In this document: positions 39,570-50,000 of the stretch, piece after piece | Layout of the letters: every line of letters begins with the position of its first letter | How positions within the stretch are numbered: the stretch's first letter is position 1 | Origin: Nectonema munidae | Lineage: Eukaryota > Nematomorpha > Nectonematoida > Nectonematidae | Length of the DNA: 64,000 nucleotides | Direction: 5' to 3' | NCBI GenBank assembly: GCA_030549495.1 | Contig: JAUIRK010000292.1 | Span: forward strand, 803,001 to 867,000 | The notes under the pieces: generated by a model | What the model was told of the DNA's origin: nothing | The model's input: only the letters and a program-made list of their open reading frames with translations | Database searches by the model: none | Position numbers and translations under genes: made by a program

Positions 39570-40230
39570 GAGATATGATGATCATTAAATCAATGTAGTA
39601 GTAGTAGGGTACATTTCTCCTCATATATTGCTGGTTACTACAAAGTGGAACTGATGAGGTTTCAATAGCCGAAATCGGTCTTTCACACAGTGTACGCTTA
39701 GTGATGATGATCAAAATATAAGAGAACTTACAACTTCTAGTTATATCTAATAGCACCTTGTTTGCAAAATTATAATAAGTATATCATTACTACCAGCAAT
39801 ATATGCTGAGAAATGTGCCCTACTACTACTACATTGATTTGAGACCGTAACGGTACATTTAATACATAAGTAGATAATGATCATCAACGCTAAGTGTTGA
39901 TGGATAGTTAGTTGATGCTCGCGCACAGCCACTGGACGTCAGTTCAAACCTTATAATTTAAACACCAAAGTGGATTCAATAGCCGAAACCGGTCTTTCAC
40001 ACAGTGTACGCTTAGTGATGATGATCAAAATACAAAAGAACTTACAATTTCTAATTATATCTAATAGTACCTTGTTTGCACAATTATAATATATCATTAC
40101 TACCAGCAATATATGCTGAGAAATATGCCCTACTACTACATTGATTTGAGACCGTAACGGTACATTCAATTCATAAGTAGCTCACGCATAGCCACTTGAC
40201 GTCAGTTCAAACCTCATAGTTTGAACCCCA
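39570..40230 (+). repeat. Tandem SINE/retrozyme-like unit with hammerhead ribozyme
   Basis: Two head-to-tail units about 314 bp apart share CACACAGTGTACGCTTAG, CCAGCAATATATGCTGAG, GACCGTAACGGTACATT and GACGTCAGTTCAAACCT. The last contains GTTCAAACC, a B-box-like Pol III sequence. The first unit holds a complete hammerhead core; the second has lost the CTGATGA segment. A stretch at 39583-39638 is the reverse complement of 39784-39843 (TAGTAGTAGGGTACATTTC type), making a long hairpin around the ribozyme. Confidence 0.75.
39645..39686 (+). ncRNA. Hammerhead ribozyme, type I with minimal stem III
   Basis: All core positions are present: stem I 5' strand GTGGAA (39645-39650), core CTGATGA (39651-39657), stem II GGTT-TCAAT-AGCC (39658-39670), core GAAA (39671-39674), TCGG (39675-39678), then TC with predicted cleavage after 39680, and stem I 3' strand TTTCAC (39681-39686) pairing with GTGGAA including one G-U. 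Stem III is a single pair or works as a dimer through the near-palindrome ATCGGT, as known for retrozyme and Penelope-type hammerheads. Confidence 0.85.
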
Positions 40231-40284
40231 AATTGAAAACACTTTATTGAAAATTACATTTAGAATAAGATAAAGGTGCTTAAA

Positions 40285-40480
40285 TAATACTAAAGTTTGA
40301 GTCAATTTTTTGTTTGTTTATTTTTTATTAAGTCATAAGCATGAAAAAAAAATTATATCAGGTTTTTAAATAATCGTTATTTTAAAAATGGCAGCGATAT
40401 TTCTTGAAGTAACTACCGAAACTATAAATTACAGTCAAAACATCTATAAATACGCTTTCCGTCATGTTAATAAAAACTCA
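40285..40480. repeat. Stray terminal repeat related to the 40.6 kb element
   Basis: GAGTCAATTTTTTGTTTGTT through ATTAAGTCATAAGCATGAA resembles the left terminal repeat at 40635 (GTGAATTTTTGGTTGTTTGT, ATTAGGTCGTAAGAATGGA) in the same orientation. The inner CCGAAACTATAAA also matches ACTGAAACTATAGA. An orphan end, or the edge of an element into which the 40.6 kb element inserted. Confidence 0.5.
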
Positions 40481-40634
40481 CATCATGAAGTTTATTTTTA
40501 TCACAAGTATATTATTCAAACATGATTGATACGATTTATTCAATTAGATTATTGTTTTATTTTTGACTTTATTTCCGCTTTTTTTCTTCACCTTTATCTT
40601 GTTATATTTATTTTTTTAACTATTAGATATTTAA

Positions 40635-42803
40635 AGTGAATTTTTGGTTGTTTGTCTTTTATTAGGTCGTAAGAATGGAGAAAAGGCATATCTTGTATGC
40701 GCTAATTGTTAAATGACATCGATTTTTTGAAAAATAACAAAAAATTGTATATTTTCATAAGAAAATTGCAGAAAAATTTCTTTGAACATTACTGAAACTA
40801 TAGAACAGCGTTGAAACGGTGAAGAGGCTGAGTTTCTGGTACCAAACCGAAGACGTAGTGGCCCATCATACACTTATTTTACTGGCCCTGGTAGCGCTTC
40901 CAAAATTCCGTCACATCTTGGTGAAAACTCAAACCATGCTCTTCAGAGTAGCCTCCGATATATGTGTAATTTCAAGGACATCTGCAGTCCATCACCTTGT
41001 AGCACTTGAGAAGATTGTCGAACAGTTCAGGGTAGTTTTCTTCCTTGCTGTTACCCAATAAGCCCTGGACAACAGCAAAGAAGCTGCTCCAGGCACATTT
41101 CTCCTGTGCCAACAACTTTCCGGAGAACTCAGGGTCCTGCATTAGCTTTTCAATTTGAGGTTCAACGAACACCCCTGCTTTTATTTTTGCCTCCGACAAC
41201 TTCGGAAATATCGCTTCAAAATGCTTGAAGGCAGCGGACTTATGATCTAGTGCTTTAGCAAATTACTTTATGAGCCCCAGCTTGATGTGGAGGGGTGGCA
41301 TCAAGATCATCTCCTGTTCAACCACTTAACGTTCTACTCACCAATGACAAAGCCTGTTCTTGATAGCCAATCCTTCGTTTCAAGGAAACATGGATATTTT
41401 GTGAAACCAATTGGAAACCTGTCAAAAAGCCAATCATCTTAATATCTTCAATCACTTCTCAATTTTGCTCTTCGTACTTCACCAGGCCCAGCAGGTGGTT
41501 CATATTCTCATCGCTTTCCTTTAGGTGAACAGAGTGGGCGATAGGAATGCTTGGGTACTTGCTACCATTGTGCTACAGCACCGCCTTCAAGCTTCTATTT
41601 GAGCTGTCCACGAACAGTCGCAAGTTGCAGGGATCATAAAGGAATTCAATTTCTTCAAACAAGCCATTGATGTCGTGACAATAATACACTTTCTCATCCA
41701 GTGTGAAATACTGAGAGAATGTCATGACGTTGTCTCTGTTTTGTTACCTGACAGTTTTCGTCCAACAAGTTCCAGTGTTTGAACCTGGATGTCAGTAATT
41801 CTGCTTTTCATTTGGTGAGTCCTAGCTTTTTGAAGGATCCTTGACCCCCGCTTGGTTAGGGAAAAGCGAAATAGCCAGATTATTATCTGCAACAAAGGCA
41901 TCGTCATGGGCATCTTCTGTTTGGCTGCTAGAACTTGTGCGAGCATCTTTCTTGATCACCGGAGGAGAGTTGGGAGCTGGAAACTCCTCAAAATGCATCA
42001 TAGGACGAAGAGATGATGAAAGATCAGGATAATCAAACATATCCGTCTTCTTACCCCTACGCGGACACGTGACTACCACCATACAAAAGTAGCAGTTGTT
42101 TGTGTGATCTGTTGGTTCTCTCCAGAATCTTGGCACGCCAAACTTCAGTTTTCCTTACTTCCCTCTGTACCACGACTCCAGAGTGGACCGACAGCTTCCC
42201 CAAATCATGTATGGCGCTCAACTATTATCCTGGACCCCTACTTGAACTCTAAATTACATCTTGTAAGCCTAACAGAGGAGGTTTCCTTCAACTATGGTGT
42301 ACTTGACTGACTTGACATTCAGAAAGACTTCTGTTGCACTCCGCAGACAACAGAAGTTATCAGGATCATGCTTGCAAGAACCTCGAACAGAAGCCATCAT
42401 GAGAGAATATCTGAAAATAAAAGAGCAAATATAATAAGATGAGTTAAAGAACGGAAACAAATTAATATATATCAAATGACTACTTGAATGAATCATATAA
42501 ACCATACTTGAATAACCTACTTGAATAAATTATATTTTTTTCAAAATATTTTCTAAATCACATAACGATCAACATTATGTTATGTTTTACCATTGATTAG
42601 CATATTCCTGTATGTTTCAACGCTGTTGTATAATTTCAGTAATGTTCAAAGGTAATTTTCTGCAATTTTCTTATGTAAATATACAATTTTTTGTTATTTT
42701 CAAAAATGGGTGTCATTTCTTAAATAAAGACTAAAGACATGAAAGATATGCTTTTTCTTCATTCGTACGACCTAATAAAAGACAAACAACCAAAAAATTC
42801 ACT
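40635..42803 (-). mobile_element. Decayed relative of the 570-aa transposon with different ends
   Basis: Inverted repeats of about 190 bp (40635-40820 and 42605-42803) beginning AGTGAATTTTTGGTTGTTTG and ending inward at ACAGCGTTGAAAC. They share nothing obvious with the CACTGGTCAACA ends of the element at 29.3 kb. Between them lies a broken minus-strand gene of the same protein family. The target duplication is not resolvable by eye. Confidence 0.75.
40819..42450 (-). pseudogene. Broken 570-aa-family transposase-like gene
   Basis: Minus-strand pieces follow the order of the intact protein at 29.7-31.5 kb: a CKHDPDNFC start (about 42360), PRFWREPTDHTNNCYFC (about 42075-42130), a PDLSSSLRPMMHFEEFPAP stretch, KAGVFVEPQIEKLMQDPEFS (about 41120-41180), CAWSSFFAVVQGLLGNSKEE (about 41040-41100) and SEEHGLSFHQD then KRYQGQ (about 40880-40950). 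At least five stops or frame changes separate them. Identity to the intact protein is modest by eye, so this is a separate lineage, not a recent copy. Confidence 0.75.
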
Positions 42804-42949
42804 CAAACAAAATCTTTGTTACATAGTAATAGCTAACTTGTGCGTATATATACGATTAAAACATTGCTCTGAAGTCCAGAATAAATGTGCATATTACAAT
42901 TATAACAGGTTACTGGAGCAATGACTTGATCAGTACAATTTCTCCACTC

Positions 42950-43330
42950 AAAAAATTTTTTTTACGCATATATACCCATTTTTAAGAATGCGTAATTCAG
43001 TAGTGATATTCATTTTTTATTAAAATCAATCAAACTTGTCAAAAAATTGATTTATCTCAAAAAGAAACATCTTATCCGAATAATTATATAAAGTTTTTAC
43101 ACATATACCCACTTTCAAGTAGGCTGTGTTTACTGGTTATATTCCTCTTTTTTTATAAAAATTAGTCAAACCTGACAATATAATTTAAATATGATTGCCA
43201 ATGTAAAAATTAAAATTTTTAAATTTCAAGTATGTAGAATTTAATGGCGATGTTCTTTTTTTTATGAAATCAATAAAACCTGTCAAAAAAATCGATTAAA
43301 CGTGCAAATCAATGTCAAATATATTTACAT
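42950..43330 (-). repeat. Tandem repeat R1, inverted copy
   Basis: About two and a half units of about 150 bp, each with TATACCCA-TTTAAG, a GTGATATTCATTTTTTATTA-type stretch and CAAACTTGTCAAAAAATTGAT. This is the reverse complement of the units at 47265-47490, so the two arrays form an inverted pair around the LINE at 44-46.5 kb. Confidence 0.65.
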
Positions 43331-44159
43331 AAAAATATGCAGTATTTCTCTGGTAATTATTTTCTTAATTTATTTAATAAACCAACTTTAGGTGTTTAAC
43401 ACTCAAAATATTTCATTCTTCAGTAACTTATGTATTTCGATAGGACATCTATCTTATCTTCCATTTAGTCAAGATACATTTAGGGATTTATTTAAAAAAG
43501 TAAACAAACCAAGATAGGTTGTCGTCACATGATTGAATAATTAAAAGAGAATTGATTTGATTATAAACTGTTTGATGGTGTAAGATATAACATTTGATTT
43601 GGATGCAGGAAGACACGGATTCCGGGAAATTCATTGTTGTAAACATCAGTGTTGGCTTGGAAAGTAAGCATTGGAGTGGAATAAGAAGAGTCGAGAGGGT
43701 GTGTGAATATATGAGATGAGCAATTGAGAGCCGTTGGTAGGGATTGAGGTAGATGCAAATAAGGAGTTTGAAGCATATGTAAGAAAATGAAGAGGAAAAT
43801 CTGATCAGACTGTGTTCGAAGGTATATATCAAGGTAGAAGGAAATTAAAAGAGTTATATATATATAAATAATATATCTTTATAAATTAAAGATTTGCGAA
43901 AGTAATAAAAAAGAATAAAGAAGAGGGACTGAATTTAAATAGCGAGAAATATGATAAAACATAAGATTGAAATCAAGTAATTTGAAATATTAAATTTGTT
44001 GAAAAGATAGGGAATAAAGAGAATAATCAATCAGGGTCAGAGGGATAGTATTACAATGCACTATGGTGATATAAAAAGATAATTCACTAAGGTTGGAAAG
44101 AAAAAAACAAAATTATTAAGATTTTAAAAGACAACAGTAATTCTTTTAATTTTTTATCC

Positions 44160-46560
44160 AGTAAGTCACAAGTTAATTCAGGGTAAGATTTCACATCGAT
44201 GTTTTTTCCAAGTAAATTTTTTAAAATTTTGCATTTTTTTTAGGTTGTTGGAATTAATAGCCAATTCTTCTTTTATATATGCATTTTTCTTTTTAAAAAT
44301 TTCTTAGTAATAAGTATTCCTGTAATTTTTGAATTTATTAAACATATGGCTGTCACCATAGGTTATCTATTGTTTGTAAAGTGAGTTTTTTTTTATCCTT
44401 TTCATTTTTTTTAAATGATTGCAAAACCATGAATTATGTTTAGAATGGGCGCGATTACTTATCTTTTTTACAGGACTGTTATCTATTAAGCTTTGAATTT
44501 TGCACATTAGTAAAGAGTAATAGTCATTAGGATTTAATGGAAACAGTTTTAAAAATTGGAAACTTTCCGCCTGAATAGCTGAGGTAAAAGTTTTGAAATT
44601 AATGTCTATAAATCTGTTGATTCTTAATTGTTTGGTGGTTGTAATGTTTGTGTTTTTGACTAAATTATTATTATTTGTTACTTGAGAGGATTATATTAAT
44701 ATTATTGGATAAAAATATATTATCAATTAAGGACCTGGAATTATGAGTAAATTTAGTTGATTTTGTTTGGCTGAATAGAGACTATTTTCTAGAATCAAAT
44801 TAACCGGTTATCGACCCCAGTCGACATATGTCGACTTTACAAAAATATGAATCGTCTGCTATTATAAATGCTTTTTAATACAAATCTTCTGCTTTACTTT
44901 GGATATCGTCTGATTATTCTGGTCGATAACGGGTTAAGAAACTTCAATTCAGAACCGTTAATATGTGATTTAATCAAATCGATATTAAAGTCCCCGGATA
45001 GGATAATTTTTTGACCTTTGTGATGCAGGATAAGATTCAATACTTCAGACATAAAAACTTCAATATTTTTACTAGACAGTGGTCTGTAGAGGACGATAAT
45101 GATTAGATTGAAAGGTTCGACAATTTTAACTGAAAGAAATTCAAATGAGGATATAGTGAAAGGTGCTTCATCATTTAGGAGGTTGTACTTGTACTTCTTA
45201 TTGATATACAAACCGATGCCACCACCAGTAGAGTAGCGCAATTTATATTCAAAATTATAAGTAGGCAAGTTAATATCATCAAGATTGAAATTGTTCCAAA
45301 TTTCGGAAGAGTAAAAACATCAATGGAGAAATTGTTCAAGGAGGTATAAAGATCGAAAAATTGGTAAAAGTTTTTAGATAGACTCCTGATGTTGAGATTG
45401 ATAATAAAAAAATCAAAATTATGCAAGGCCTTTGTGCGGACAAAGAGTTCATTGGAAGAAAAATAACCACATATCCATTCTGTAAATAAGTGATGAAAGT
45501 CATTGGGTGAATTATGTATTAAATTTTTTTAAAGATCATTTAAAATGTGATTAAAATTATCAATTTCACCGTTTTTTATTAAATTTAAAACGTGGTTAAA
45601 TGAGGGTCACTCTTTGTTATAAAATTGTTTACAGCATGTATTATTTTTACATTTTAAACACCTTAATTTATCTTTATTACATTTGTCAAAAGTGTGATCT
45701 TTGGAAGAACAGAAAGTGCATTCAATTTTTTTTTTACAATCATGAGTCCAATGACCATAACTTATACAATTATTACAACACTTTATCTTAAGTATGAAAA
45801 TTTGAATATCAAAGGAAAGGGGTCCAAAGAAAATTATATTCGCTTTGCATAACTTCTTAAAAGAATCCTTATTCAGAGATAGAATTAGGTTAGGGTTTTT
45901 CGAGATAAATTTTATAATATTACAAAAGCTTCCTTGGGTAAATTATTTTTTCACAGATGTGTTCTTGAGGATCTTCAATTTCTAAATAGTTAGGTATATT
46001 TTTAAGAAGTCTGGGAATCTTTTCTTTTTTAATGAAAGTACCATTTTTAATATTAGATTGAGCTTATAAGAAGCGTTATCTAACTTTGCCTTATCACAGA
46101 AATCAACATAAATTTTATTATTAGATAACCTACTTTTTATAATTTTAGATGCATATAGATTAGTGCGTAGAAAAGAAACTTTGCCAAATTTATGATTTTT
46201 AATTTTCATCTAAATTAACAATGAAAGTATTATCCGATTTTGAACGAAGTTTTCCATTACTAGAATAACTTTTAGTCTGGTGTGAATTTTTGATCAAGTT
46301 TTCTATATTTTTAAGCCTGTTTTCAATATTGAAGTCCTTGCAAAAATTATTTATGAGTTCTTAATTATTTCTTTTGATCACATGTTCTCTTTTCAATTAG
46401 TTTTCAACTTGCTTCCTTCTCTCATACTAATCTTCAAAAGTTTTTATAATAGGTTTTTTTTAAATAAATATTTCATACTCAAGATGATTGAAGAAAGTAT
46501 TTTTAATACCTAATATGCAACGATTTTTTGAAATTTACAGAACTGATTTTCAGGCATACA
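44160..46560 (-). mobile_element. Jockey/CR1-like LINE: ORF1 with zinc knuckles and endonuclease
   Basis: From right to left on the minus strand: an ORF1 segment (45982-46209), CCHC knuckles CNNCISYGHWTHDC and CTFCSSKDHTFDKC (about 45690-45780) plus a CLKC start, then the ORF2 endonuclease with NLNIRSLSKNFYQF (about 45355-45400), GGGIGLYINKKY (about 45195-45230), ILSGDFNIDLIK (about 44980-45015), SLIDNIFLSNN (about 44715-44750), SWFCNHLKKMKR (about 44405-44440) and NSNNLKKMQNF (about 44235-44265). The reverse transcriptase beyond 44160 is not recognisable. Several stops and frameshifts. A TTAA-flanked MITE sits inside the endonuclease. Confidence 0.75.
44804..44933. mobile_element. piggyBac-like MITE, copy A
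   Basis: 130 bp with inverted ends CCGGTTATCGACC and GGTCGATAACGGG, flanked by TTAA on both sides (44800-44803, 44934-44937). TTAA duplication with CC/GG-ended repeats is typical of piggyBac. Removing it and one TTAA rejoins the LINE endonuclease frame (GSELKF then LNLILENS), so the insertion is precise. The interior ATCGTCTG motifs link it to copies B and C. Confidence 0.75.
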
Positions 46561-47270
46561 TTACTAATGCCACTTCGAGAGCATCTTTTGAAACTATTTT
46601 CATGGTAGTTGAATGACCCTTTCATGTCCAAAACTGTCAATCAAAATTAAAATTTTCAACAAAATTTTGACATTATCTGTACTTAACCTTATAACTTAGG
46701 ATCTATATTATATAATACCCTGAAAATTTATAATTAAATACAGTTTGGAACGCATAACACTTTATATATTAAATTTTTTCAATAAATCATGGCTACTTTT
46801 TAGAAAATGTCAATCAAAATTTTTATTGATCAAAAATATATCTAAAAAAAATATCCTTTCAAATTTTACATAAAATATGTTTTTATACTAAATCGGGCAT
46901 GCTGTTTTCATTTCTGGACTCATTTTTTACATTTAGTATTTGAAAATACCTATAAGTGTTAATCAAATTTGCGGTTTACTTCTAAAAATTGTCTCTAAAA
47001 CCTTTCTTCATATTTTACATAAAATATATGTTTTATACCAAATCGATCATGTTGTTTTCATTTCTGGACTCATTTTTTACATTTAGGATTTGAAAATACC
47101 TATAAATGTTAATTAAATTTGCGGTTTACTTCTAAAAATTGTCTCCAAAAACATTCATTCAAATTTTACAATGAAATATATGTTTTTATACCAAATCAAC
47201 TATGCTGTTTTCATTTCTGAACTCATTTTCACAAAACTTTATATAATTAATTAGATAAAAAGTTCCTTTT
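46540..47270 (+). repeat. Tandem repeat cluster R2, first locus
   Basis: About three units of roughly 165 bp carrying AAATTTTACATAAAATAT, TTTATACCAAATCGATCATG, CTGTTTTCATTTCTGGACTC and TTTGCGGTTTACTTCTAAAA. The leader, with GAACGCATAACACTTTATA and CTTTTTAGAAAATGTCAATC, also precedes the R2 cluster at 62.3 kb, so the whole block of about 0.8 kb is dispersed. Confidence 0.75.
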
Positions 47271-47700
47271 TGAGATGAGCTGTCACATTTAGATCAATTT
47301 TTTGACAGGTTTGATTAAGTTTCATAAAAAATGAATATCACCACTGAATTTAGCATATTTGAAAATGGGTATACATGTGTAAAAAACTTTATATAATTAT
47401 TTAAATAAAAAGTTCCTTTTTGAGATGAGCTGTCGAATATAAATCAATTTTTTGACAGGTTTGATAAAAAATGGACATCACCACTGAATTCAGCATAGTT
47501 GAAATATATATGTAACATTAAAAATATTTATAAAAACTTATTAATATCTGCGAAAAATAGGGGGGGGACACTTTACGCCCCCCCCCAGCACTTGAGCGGA
47601 CAAATTTTGCCCTGCACTAATAGGGACGAGCCCCAGCACTTGAGCGGACAAATTTTACCCAGAACTAATTGGGTTAACACCCGATTTTCATCATCAAACT
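47265..47700 (+). repeat. R1 units and a G/C-run block
   Basis: Two R1 units (AAAAGTTCCTTTTTGAGATG, AATTTTTTGACAGGTTTGAT) are followed by a G run (47561-47568) and a C run (47578-47586), then two tandem copies of a roughly 50-bp unit, CCAGCACTTGAGCGGACAAA. The G/C part with one such unit recurs at 48890-49025. Confidence 0.7.
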
Positions 47701-47939
47701 TTTGGGATGCTTATGCTTTAAAAAAGTTTTAAATTCATTTTTGAGTAAAAATAGTCGCTTCAATACTTTACCTCTATTCAATCATCTAACTTCAGTGTGA
47801 TGATATATCTAACTTCAGTGTGTAATAAAAGTCTATTGAAATCAGCATCGTTATTTTCACATAAATTTTTGAAAATTCGACTGTTGAGTGGATTACAATT
47901 AATATAATTAAACAATTTTTATTATTTCACCAAGAATTA

Positions 47940-48850
47940 ATTTCAATTTTTTAGTCTAGCTAAAGCTTCTCTGTGAATCATACAATGAGTAGACTTACAA
48001 TCTGGGGCAATTTCTTTCAACCTTGTTATAAAATCGCAGTTTTTACCAGTCATAGCTCTAGCTCCATCGGTTCATATTCCCACGCAATTTAACAAATTTA
48101 TTTTGTCGCGAATAAATTTGTGAAATTCTTGGAATATATCAAAACCTGTGCTATGAATCGCGGCAAAGATAAACCACAGAGCTTTTTTTTTGCTTGTCAA
48201 ATTCCTCTTTTCTTTCTTAATACTCCAAGGGCTTCAGTTTCTTCAGTTCCAGATAACATTTTTTGCGATGGTTTTCCATCTTACTTGCCCTCATTGATTG
48301 GTTAGATTGTGTTATACAACACTTTAAGCAAAGTGGTATTGGATGTTCAGTAGTCAAGTTCAGTTCTATGAAACTTAATTTTTGTGTTAAACGCACAAAT
48401 CAAAGAAATGAAAAAAGAAAAAACTGTAAAAAAAGAGTTAATGTTAATATTAATAAATTCAAACGTAATTAGCGTAGCAAGAAACTTGAGTGCCTTGAAG
48501 AAACTTGATCGACAAAAAAATAGTTCTAAAATATACAAAATTTCTAACGAAAAAAAAATAAATTTTTTGAATCAAATAAATATTAAAAAACGTTTACTCT
48601 TAGGAATAGTAATTTTTCTTATTCAAAAGTTAAAGAACTTATTTATAATTCTTTTCAACATAAACTTACTGTTTTTTTGTTTATGATCAATATCTAATAA
48701 ACAAATAATTAATAATTTTTTTACTTTTTATAAGACAAAACGAATTAAATATTAAAAAAATATTAGCTATTTTAAAATTTCAATTTATAATTTTTGAAGA
48801 CTGATGAGTAGTAATGGGGCCCAAAATGGGACCTGGGTTGAAGAAGCCTG
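47940..48850 (-). mobile_element. hAT fossil of ZBED5/Buster type
   Basis: The right edge reads CAGGCTTCTTCAACCCAGG on the minus strand, a hAT-like terminus ending at 48850. Inside are a BED-finger-like piece (PLCLKCCITQSNQ, then MRASKMENHRKK; about 48230-48330) and, after a jump, the core piece CVGI-TDGARAMTGKNCDFI followed by HCMIHREALARLK (about 47950-48090). TDGARAMTG and HREALA are hallmarks of ZBED5/SCAND3-type hAT transposases. The middle is missing and there are stops, so it is dead. It lies within the R1/G-run repeat block. Confidence 0.65.
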
Positions 48851-48889
48851 ATTTTGATAAAGTTTCTTTTTGAGATGAATTCCCCATAG

Positions 48890-49025
48890 TTGAAATATAT
48901 AATATATATATGCAACATTAAAAATATTTATAAAAACTTATTAATATCTTAGAAAAATAGAGGAGGGGGCACTTTACGCCCCAGCACTTGAACGGACAAA
49001 TTTAACCCAGCACTAATACGGTTAA
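48890..49025 (+). repeat. Second copy of the R1/G-run block
   Basis: Repeats 47490-47690 nearly base for base: CATAGTTGAAATATAT, AACATTAAAAATATTTATAA, a short G run, CACTTTACGCCCCAGCACTTG and CCCAGCACTAATACGGTTAA, with one of the 50-bp subunits missing. Confidence 0.75.
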
Positions 49026-49039
49026 AAATCAATTGAATA

Positions 49040-50000
49040 AAACAAAGTAATATTGAAGTACTTTGATGAGGAAGTAGAAGAGTATGTTAATATAAGCCAA
49101 GAAACTTTCAATGAATTTCTCAATAAATAAATTTTAAAATTACAAATAAATAACCAAACTGATGAAATTTATAAAATTGAAACTCAATTACCAAGAGGAG
49201 ACTTGAAAATGAAAAAAGAGTATCAACATCTGAGGCCATAAAGCTACTAGATACAATCTATACGCATTTTACACTATGAAAATGGGTCGTAATTGTTTTC
49301 AAAATATTTTTTAGGTATGTTTCTGAAGACAAGTACTCTCAAATCGTAAATCTAATATTTGGACTTTTCCTCTCTGAATCTACAAAGTTTTTTTGATATT
49401 ATGCTTTGATGGATAAAATATTTTTTAATCGAAAATAGATTTATTGAAAAAGCAAAATTTCTGTTTTGGAGCAATCAAGGAAAAAATCTAGATGAGGCCA
49501 AAGCCAAAAAACCATAAGCTTAGAAAGAGGAAATCAAGACAAAGAAATAGTTAGTCATTGACTTATAAACTTTTTTCCTTCAAGCTTGCTACAGAAACAG
49601 AAAGTTCTTTGAAACTCCATAAAGGATAGTTACAAAGAGAATATTCAAAACTAGAACTTAACTACCAAATTGTAAAAACGAAGAGAATTTTTTAACTTTT
49701 TGTAACAGAAGAAATAGAACAATTACAGATAAAGAAGATATGCATATACTTATAAAATAATATCCCTTTTGCAAACTAAATTTGAAGTACATTATTCAAA
49801 GTAATTTTGCTCGAATATAGTTTTTTAGTTATAAAAGGAGTTTGAAAGACTCTCTTCAAAGTTTGAAGGAAAGAATCCATATGAAATAATGAGGACAAAT
49901 CTATACAGAAACCCGTTCTTCGTTTACAAGACTTTCTGAATTAGCACTCGTTATAAAAGTAAGAGTTTTCAACCGAAGAAAAGATTAGAAAATGTAATCA
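49040..50000 (+). pseudogene. Possible decayed coding remnant, unidentified
   Basis: Scattered protein-like pieces on the plus strand: STSEAIKLLDTIYTHF (about 49230-49280), YVSEDKYSQIVNLIFGLFLS (about 49315-49375) and LQREYSKLELNYQIVKTKRI (about 49630-49690). The base composition is less T-rich than the flanks. Many stops; I recognise no family, and no splice pattern links the pieces convincingly. Confidence 0.25.
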
